From Silene conica (lineage: Eukaryota > Streptophyta > Magnoliopsida > Caryophyllales > Caryophyllaceae), in contig CM055318.2 in the NCBI GenBank assembly GCA_029255685.2, positions 14,637,001 to 14,701,000 on the forward strand: DNA of 64,000 bases. Reading direction: 5' to 3'. Shown one piece after another: positions 57,276-64,000 of this stretch. The position numbers and the translations under genes are program-made. The notes beneath the pieces were generated by a model. The model did no database searches. It saw nothing but the letters and a program-made list of their open reading frames with translations, and was not told the origin of the DNA. The stretch's first letter is position 1. Every line of letters starts with the position of its first letter.

Positions 57276-58440
57276 TAATGTTACAATAATATGAAAAAAG
57301 GTTGCACATATGAGTAATGGCAAGTTGAGATGTTAGGGTGATAAATGGAACTATGGAAGCAAAGTAGATAGTCTAATATTAAGTGGCCTGGTGAACATAC
57401 AGTTGTAGCTAGCCTATGCCTACCTACTTTGATATGGTCCAAACTCCAGATCAATAAACTTCTTCACGATACTCCCCAAACTTCCAAACACATCTACTGT
57501 CAAATGTCAATGTCATGGTTAATGAGAAACCCTATTTGCCATGTTCGTCAGGAGAGTTTTTTTTTCCTATTTTTAGTGTTGGTTTAATTTGTTTACCAAG
57601 CCCCTTTTGTTTCCCATCAATTCAATAAGTCTTCCTCAAGAAGAATATTCCGTTTTAAGTTAAAAATGGATAAGTAATATCAACTGATACGAATAAGACA
57701 AAATTTAAATAACCCACGGAAAAGCAAGATGTTAATTCTACATATGTAATTGACTAAAGGTCATTACTTGACCCGTCTTAACTGTAGGACGAATACTTTC
57801 GTCTTAAATGAGAATTTGTGTTTACAGTTAATTATTGAAAATTGATTAGTTTCTCACTTTCTTCTATGGTAGACGTATTCGAATTAAAACAAATCAAGTA
57901 CTAAATTATTTAAATAGATGAGAAGTTTGTTATTCTCTATTTCTTATTTTTTGTTTGTTTATACAAGTGGGTAATAGTGTAATACTTAACTGATTAGGTA
58001 CTACTCCCTTGTCTCAATGAACAATTGAATAGTTTACTTTTGTTTTATTTTGTGAGTGAAACATAAAATAAATGTAAATTATTAACTGAAATAGAGGGAA
58101 TATTAATTACCTAGTTTAGTTAGATGAACCTTAGATTTGAAACCTAATTTTTTTTGGTGTAAATGTGTTTAACAAATTATGACGTAATGACAAATTTTGA
58201 GGTGGAATTGATTTTCTATTATTTAGAAATTAATATATGTTAGAGTTGGATGTTTCTCCAAATTTAAGTGTCGTAGATTTATTCATCTGATTAATAGCCA
58301 ATTAGGCACATAATTCTTACGTAACCTTGGAGCGGGTGAGCTGGTGATCAAAGAACCCATGCACACCATTATAAAAATGTAGGTGACTTAAAATACCGTA
58401 CAAAAAAACGTCTCAATTAATTGGTCAAATAAGTTCATAT
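57276..58440. other. No gene; foldback remnant at about 57640-57830
   Basis: The segment 57759-57832 (TTACTTGACCCGTCTTAAC ... GAGAATTTGTG) matches the GACGG foldback family. The rest is AT-rich without frames. Confidence 0.45.
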
Positions 58441-58449
58441 TTCCTATAA

Positions 58450-59446
58450 GTGAATTTTGTAAATAACCCCCTTTTATGTACCAATTTTTACGAATAACCC
58501 CCTTTTAAGTCCACTTTTACAAATAACCCCCTTAAATATCACTTAAACGTAAAAATCACCCCCTTTATTAATTATTCTAACGATTTTTATAAAACTTGAT
58601 CTATACACGATATTACGACTTAAATTATGTATTATATCTAAACTACCCTTACTTATAACACTACCCACCCAACAAACACACTAATTCATTATTCACTAAC
58701 TTACTGAATCTTGATTTTCAAATCAAAACCTAAGCCCTAAACCCCAAAATCAATTCTCAAATCAATCAAATAAACCCCAAATTTCCCCACTCTATTTTAA
58801 TTATGGTTAGCTTTTCAGCTTATGTATGACAAGGATACATTTTGCCTGATGATTAATATCAACATTAAACCATTAGTGCCTACAGCCAAGGTTTATGAGA
58901 CCGATCAACTCTCAACAAGGAAATCCAACTTGGAATAGGTAACAAGTAAAGAAAACACCCTTGGGAAAAACGGCATAATCTCCCTTGTCGGTAGCAGAAA
59001 ATGTCAATGAGATTGCAGAATGTATGTGGAGAGAGGGGTCCTTGACTCCTTGAGCTTGAGCATGAATACGACCCACTCACCCAATATTAGGCCATCACTA
59101 AATCCTACTCAAGTTATATGATGTATATTGAACTTGTTACAATAGATGAAAAAATGATAGAAAAATGTTTTGATTTGGGATTTAAGATTTAAGTGAGTTT
59201 GTGAATGAATTGGTGGGTTTGTTGGGTGGGTAGTGTTATAAGTAAGGGTAGTTTAGGTATATTACATAATTTAAGTCGTAATATTGTGTATAGTTCGAGT
59301 TTTATAAAAATCGTTAGAATAATCAATAATAGGGGGTGATTTTTTACGTTTAAGTGATATTTAAGGGGGTTATTTGTAAAAGTGGACTTAAAAAGGGGTT
59401 ATTCGTAAAAATTGGTACATAAAAGGGGGTTATTTACAAAATTCAC
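58450..59446. mobile_element. Mutator-like (MULE) element, 997 bp, with about 280-bp inverted ends
   Basis: The left end (GTGAATTTTGTAAATAACCCCC) is matched by the right end in inverse orientation for about 280 bp (58450 to about 58732 and about 59165 to 59446), near-identical in the outer 120 bp. A 9-bp duplication TTCCTATAA flanks it (58441-58449, 59447-59455). Long inverted ends plus a 9-bp duplication define MULEs. The inner about 430 bp are unlike the ends and look partly gene-derived. Confidence 0.9.
58912..59078 (-). pseudogene. Possible captured gene fragment inside the MULE
   Basis: A 55-codon minus-strand frame contains VKDPSLHIHSAISLTFSATD and KGDYAVFPKGVFFTCYLFQ, with a balanced amino-acid composition unlike the surrounding AT-rich translation. 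There is no good start codon. Its position in the unique centre of a long-TIR MULE fits a Pack-MULE. I do not recognise the source gene, so this is inference from composition and context. Confidence 0.4.
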
Positions 59447-59455
59447 TTCCTATAA

Positions 59456-59990
59456 GATCAAATATGATTCATTAGACACGTTGCCGTTATAGCCTTATAG
59501 GAATGATGGGTTGTGACTTGCGTGGAGAATCTCTTAAAAATGGGTTTCAGTTGGATTTTGGAAGTACCTGACCTGCCATATCTTTCACAAAATTATGACA
59601 ACCAACAACCTTCATTAATCAATTAAGAATCAAATAACCTATACAAAATTTGCAAGTAATTACGGAGTATTATTTATAATTAATGTATATTGTAAAATAA
59701 TAATCGAAATTCAAATACATCCAACTGAGTGCGGGATTGGTCCCTGTATATACGCTCACAAGTCATTCACAACTCGTGTTTTAATTATCAGCAATTCGTG
59801 GTACAACGGAGAATCAATATATTTGTGTTTGTCGTTTATGTTTTGCCATATTCATCTCTATCTTTATTCTATCATACATTCATATACTTCATGCTTCGTT
59901 TCTCTAGGAGACTAGGACTCTGCCCTCTCGGTGATTTGTAATATTATACTTATCTCGAGGTCCAATGACAACTCAACTCATTCACTAATT
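59456..59990. other. No gene recognised
   Basis: AT-rich spacer. A 70-codon frame at 59729-59941 shows no motif. Confidence 0.5.
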
Positions 59991-59999
59991 ATTTCCGTG

Positions 60000-60111
60000 A
60001 AAATAAGAGTTAGCTCAAATGATAGGAGTTCTCTTATCCCAACTTTAAAGTTTGAGGTTCGATTCTCAATCGATTCATAGTGCGCTTATTTAAACGGAAA
60101 AAAAACTAGTC
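60000..60111 (+). mobile_element. tRNA-derived SINE, second copy
   Basis: A-box-like GTTAGCTCAAATGATAGG and a good B box GAGGTTCGATTCTC are followed by an A-rich tail. It is flanked by ATTTCCGTG at 59991-59999 and 60112-60120. The body is homologous to 10606-10699 (CTTAYCCCAACTWTAAAGTT). Confidence 0.75.
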
Positions 60112-60307
60112 ATTTCCGTGCCATATAATTCATTAAACACTTGATTATTTCTAAATTAATGTCAAATGAAAAACACACCAATGGAATACACTCAAAACTT
60201 ATAAGTCATAACTATTTATTTCACTATTTTTTGATCTTATACTTTGTATTTTTTACTTTTCATTATAGCTAAAAATTTAATATTACTCCACTTTTTTAAA
60301 ACTACTT

Positions 60308-60545
60308 CTTGTTAGTAAGGTAAACAGGAACGGACCATACCAAATAAAGGAGAGAAAGTCGGCTTCATAAGTCGAAAGAGATTCACCCTAAAACCAATTG
60401 GTTATAGATGAAGTAGTTTCTAACCTTATAAAGTGGTAATTTAAAATCTAATAGTTTCATATGCGACTTATAAAACAGACTCTGATCTCTTTGCTCCATT
60501 TGAATATGATTCAGATCCGTTTACAGTTTACATGGTATTAGAGTA
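60308..60545 (+). repeat. LTR-like sequence followed by a primer-binding-site-like motif
   Basis: The stretch starts TGTTAGTAAGG and reaches TTTACA, immediately followed by TGGTATTAGAGTAGATGG (60534 onward). This resembles the initiator-tRNA primer site with two changes. It could be the 5' part of a TRIM or truncated Copia element. No second LTR was found. Confidence 0.35.
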
Positions 60546-60684
60546 GATGGCTAAAAACTTGGTTACGTTGATTAAGTAGGTCATTGTGTTTTAGCTACAA
60601 GGCTTTCTATACCTCTTATTTGATCGAGCATGAGCTTGTTTGGAGCCGGAGAAAAAGTTCATCCATTACCACTTTATAAAGCAA

Positions 60685-60716
60685 CTAGTTTTACGCCCGT
60701 GCAAAAAATGCACGGG
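60685..60716 (-). mobile_element. Helitron-type 3' terminus (hairpin + CTAG), minus strand
   Basis: On the minus strand a perfect hairpin CCCGTGCATTTTTTGCACGGG (60696-60716) is followed by CGTAAAACTAG and then T, a textbook Helitron 3' end. The element body would extend to the right. No Rep/helicase frame was found there, so it is non-autonomous or decayed. Confidence 0.75.
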
Positions 60717-61709
60717 TCTAATTTTATTAAATCGAAAAATTAATAAGAAGGTAAATATATTTAACAAAAATAAGATTTTAGTATCGCACTCATATCAATG
60801 TAAAAAGTAAAGAGAATTTGTATATTTGACTCAGACGCAAGTAATTAATGCATCTGCTTGACATTATAAAAGCACACAAATCTTATTTAGAACGACTTAT
60901 CGATTTAAGTATAAAACGGGTCAAATATACATATGTAGGATGAAAAAACATTATGCATGACGAAAATAAAATACGTGTCCTATAATCCGTGAGGAGACCC
61001 GTTTTAAACTTAAGAAGAATAGTAACCGATAAAAAAAAAATATATATTTTAAAGTTATGTTTACGGATTTAGTCCTAAGTTCCGAGTCTTCCAACTTCCA
61101 AACCATCGCAATGAACCCAAATTTTTTTTAGTTGACCCTCTAACTATCCAAAAAAAACTCCGACCATATAATATAACCCCATTTTTTTACGTACATTTAA
61201 GACGGGGTTACATATTTTCGTTGATTTCCAAATCTCAACTATTTTAATTTGTCCACTATCCGAATGTTTTAATTTTCGCCAATTTATATATTATTATTAT
61301 ATTTGGTATTCGTTTGTTCTTGTTTTATTTTCATCGTCACTCAATTTAATCATTTTAACTATTACATGTTAACGTAATATTAAAAACTTATTTAATCTTG
61401 GCATATACTCATCTCTAAAGTTTACGCGTCTCAATCATATTATTATATTTAATGTATCCCTTTAATTTATGTAAAATTAGTTAACTTATTATCAATGATT
61501 ATCGAATATTTGATTTTACGGTTGAATTGAAGTTAGGACCTCGAAAGACTTTATATTAAATTGATGAAAGTAGGGAATAAATTAAATTGATGAAAAACTT
61601 GAGGCAAGTAATTAATTATGTATAAGATCATGGTGGATCCTATCATAATTAAAAAAATCATTTTCATTAATCCATCAACCAATAGAAATCCTTGAAAATC
61701 CTATTCCTT
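60717..61709. other. No gene; possible non-coding Helitron body
   Basis: AT-rich with no supported frame. The Helitron 5' end (TC) could not be placed. Confidence 0.4.
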
Positions 61710-61712
61710 TTA

Positions 61713-62172
61713 GGGGGTGTTTGGTTCAAACCTAAAAAGTATAAGGTATGAGTTTGAAATGAGCCAAACCCATACCACGTGTTTGTTTAGCAAATTCGAG
61801 GGTTTCATACCCATACCTCAAACCCACGAGGTATGGGTTTCTCATACCCAGGGAGGGGGGGTGGGTATGAGTTTGATACCGATGGGTATCAAACTACAAT
61901 TATCAAAAATGTGAAAAATAGATATTAACACGTATTGTAAACGAAACATGTTATATAATTATTTGATAAAATCTTTATTTTTATAATTTTATATGATAAA
62001 ATTATTATTTAAAGTATTAAATTTTACATATTTCAACTTTAACTTTGTTTCAAACTCATACTACTTACAATTGAAACAAACACAAGGTATCGGGTATGAA
62101 GTTCCAACCCCGTACCACCCATGTATGATTCCTGATTCCAAACCCATACTCATGCGCGAAACAAACGCCCCC
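61713..62172 (+). mobile_element. Tourist-like MITE, family T1 copy 3
   Basis: Ends GGGGGTGTTTGGTTC / GAAACAAACGCCCCC with TTA at 61710-61712 and 62173-62175. Collinear with 15393-15849 and, inverted, 35488-35945. Confidence 0.9.
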
Positions 62173-62421
62173 TTATAGTAAAGGGATGAGCTACTCCCTC
62201 CACTGTAAATTGATTTTAGAGTGAAACCACCTTGCACTTATGAAACAACCCCTCTCTCTTCTATTTGGGTGCACGGCAAGCACATTTGCATGATTTAACA
62301 TTCCTCCAAATCATCAAATTCTTTACATTTTCTGTTCTGCGCATGTTCGACAATTTTTTAACATTTTCATTTTTAGGTGTATATGTATATTTTATATAAT
62401 AAAAATGTGCCTTAAAAGCTA

Positions 62422-62661
62422 CTCCCTCCATTCATATCCACTTTGCACCTATTCCATTTTGGTCCATTCGAATCCACTTTGCACCTTTCCTTATTTGGTT
62501 GTACTTTTAATACTATAATACTATAAAAACACTATTAAAACCCACTTTTTCAACACAATACTACACTTTACACCTATTTGTTGTACTTTTATTAATATTT
62601 TAACAATGCGTAAAAACCCGTGCATAAAGCAAATGTACCAAGTGAAAATGAATGGAGGGAG
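62422..62661 (+). mobile_element. Stowaway-like MITE (240 bp)
   Basis: Ends CTCCCTCCATTC / GAATGGAGGGAG with TA at 62420-62421 and 62662-62663. The body is homologous to 56865-57116. Confidence 0.88.
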
Positions 62662-62663
62662 TA

Positions 62664-63594
62664 TGTGCATTATGGTCTTGAAAATTCGCATCACAAAAAC
62701 AAAAATGTTATTCTCCCTTAAGACGTGGTATATGCTTTATGGTTAAAACGTGTCAAGCATCATTCAACTTGAGCATATTAGACAAATATAAAAAAAAAAC
62801 AAATGCTAATCAGTCCTTATGTACAATTTTAGGTAAGACCGTCTCTTTGCATAAAATGATAAACGCAGTAAAAAGGGAAGTAATTATAGATATTTGAAAA
62901 ATAATTTTCAAATCAAAGTCGGATGGATAAACGTCATTAATTTTCAAATAATTTACAATTTTATAACGTCATTAAACATATGAACACAAGATTATTCAAA
63001 ATCAAAGTCGGATGGATAAATACAACGAACAAACCAGAGCAGCCCCAAGTTTTTGGAGTTTCGGAATTTGATCCAACCTTGGAAAAACTTTTTAGTTAAA
63101 AAACCGTCCAGACCCGCAAACCGAACCGGATAGTTAAAGACCGAAAGAGGAGAGACAAAAAGTACGTAGGAAGCGGGTAGGAAAAGGAAAGCGTGAATAG
63201 AGTCTGATATTGAAGTCCGGGAGAACGTGATTAGTCCGTCACATACCTCCAAATTATCCTTATTTTTATCTCCCTCTCACACTTCTCCACTTCACCTCCA
63301 TTTCTCAGTATTCCTACCCTCCGTCAACTCCCCTCCCTTCTTTATTCCCTCTCAAATTACTCACTCCTCTGACCTTACACCATTATTCTACATTCCTCCC
63401 CCAAAATTATTCAATTCTTTCTCAATTTAATATTAATTAATTAATTAATTAATTAAATTACACACACATACATACAGCTCAAAGTGACGAACAACACCGC
63501 ATCAACTAACAACCCCACGCAACCCAACCACTCCCTTACTTAATCCCCGCATTTCCCTTCTTCCTCCCCTTAATCACATGCCACCTCGCCAACC
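62664..63594. promoter_or_regulatory. Upstream region and probable 5' UTR of the SCAI gene
   Basis: From about 63255 the sequence becomes pyrimidine-rich, typical of a plant leader, with a (TTAA)n microsatellite at 63426-63455. An ATG at 63578 lies 17 bases before the main start in another frame. No clear TATA box was identified. Confidence 0.45.
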
Positions 63595-64000
63595 ATGTCT
63601 ACAAACGGCGACCACGACCCCACCCATCAATTCCGAGCCCTCGTCGAAAAAGCAGGCCGGAAGTTCGCCCGGGTTCGAGACCTCCCCGCCTACGGACCCG
63701 GTCCAGGTACCACTCGGTACATGGCCAAAGTGTTCAAGTCGTATATGAGGGTGTGGCGGTATCAGCAGGAACACCGGGCTGAGCTTGTCGGGTCGGGTTT
63801 ACAGCGGTGGGAGATTGGGGATATTGCTTCTCGGATCGGTCAGCTTTATTTTGGGCAGTATATGCGTACGAGTGAGGCTAGGTTTCTTCTTGAATCCTAT
63901 GTGTTTAATGAGGCGGTGCTTAATCGGAGGTATTTCCAGTCTGGGGGTGCGGATCTTGGGGTTAGGTATAAGGAGTTGAGGTTTTATGCCAGGTTTTTGT
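63595..64000 (+). CDS. SCAI homologue, N-terminal part (continues beyond the window)
   Basis: ATG at 63595 opens 135 codons with no stop before the window ends. The product begins MSTNGDHDPTHQFRALVEKA and has the conserved N-terminal blocks of the SCAI (suppressor of cancer cell invasion) family: GRKFARVRDLPAYG, KVFKSYMRVWRYQQEHR, QRWEIGDIASRIGQLYFGQY, MRTSEARFLLESYVFNEA, YKELRFYARFL. Animal SCAI acts in the nucleus on the MRTF/SRF transcription pathway and in DNA repair; the plant homologue's role is not known to me. Codons are GC-rich compared with the surrounding DNA, as in a conserved exon. An out-of-frame ATG 17 bases upstream could lower translation. Confidence 0.92.
   Translation, partial: MSTNGDHDPTHQFRALVEKAGRKFARVRDLPAYGPGPGTTRYMAKVFKSYMRVWRYQQEHRAELVGSGLQRWEIGDIASRIGQLYFGQYMRTSEARFLLESYVFNEAVLNRRYFQSGGADLGVRYKELRFYARFL

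Noticed and set aside
1-64000. CRISPR array, prokaryotic operon, rRNA genes
   Set aside because: No spaced identical repeats, no ribosome-binding-site gene clusters and no rRNA-like sequence; the window is plant nuclear DNA.

Overview
This is a nuclear segment of a flowering plant, most likely a eudicot. The evidence is spliced genes with GT-AG introns, an HD-Zip transcription factor, plant-type Copia and L1 retroelements, and many Stowaway, Tourist, hAT and Mutator miniature elements. Short motifs such as TACTCCGTA and GACGG/CCGTC foldbacks hint at Caryophyllales, but that is a weak inference. Genes are sparse and AT-rich, repeat-filled DNA dominates.

Four genes are supported. (1) 12766-13957 (+) is an HD-Zip class I homeodomain-leucine zipper factor of the ATHB5/6/16 type, modelled here in three exons. 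(2) 25227-25814 (+) is a single-exon, serine-rich 195-aa protein with a C/H-rich N-terminal motif. (3) 39753-48715 (-) is a complete 14-exon LMBR1-domain (LMBRD2-like) membrane protein of 735 aa. (4) 63595 to the window end (+) is the first exon of a SCAI homologue. The left edge (1-53) may hold the tail of another gene.

Repeats by region. 1-11 kb: non-coding DNA with a diverged duplication, hairpins, a 1.07-kb TTA-flanked MITE carrying a 47-codon ORF, and a SINE with a 17-bp target duplication. 11-12.3 kb: two hAT-like elements just upstream of the HD-Zip gene. 15-17 kb: Tourist and Stowaway MITEs. 17476-22681: a full Copia element with identical 277-bp LTRs and 5-bp target duplication, broken by one in-frame amber codon. 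26.2-26.9 kb: hAT-like element. 28.0-33.2 kb: an L1-type LINE, 5' end undefined, with one amber codon and one frameshift in ORF2. 34-36.4 kb: Tourist and hAT MITEs. 38.8, 51.9, 54.0 and 60.7 kb: Helitron-type 3' termini. 51.9-54.0 kb: a CACTA element sitting in a Helitron-like end, next to a decayed Helitron helicase. 56.4-57.3 kb: nested MITEs. 58.4-59.5 kb: a Mutator-like element with ~280-bp inverted ends and a possible captured gene fragment. 60-62.7 kb: SINE, Tourist and Stowaway.

The genes do not form an operon or obvious functional cluster; each is an independent plant locus. I saw no clearly new molecular system. The most unusual material is the transposon architecture and a few unexplained hairpins and gene-like fragments.
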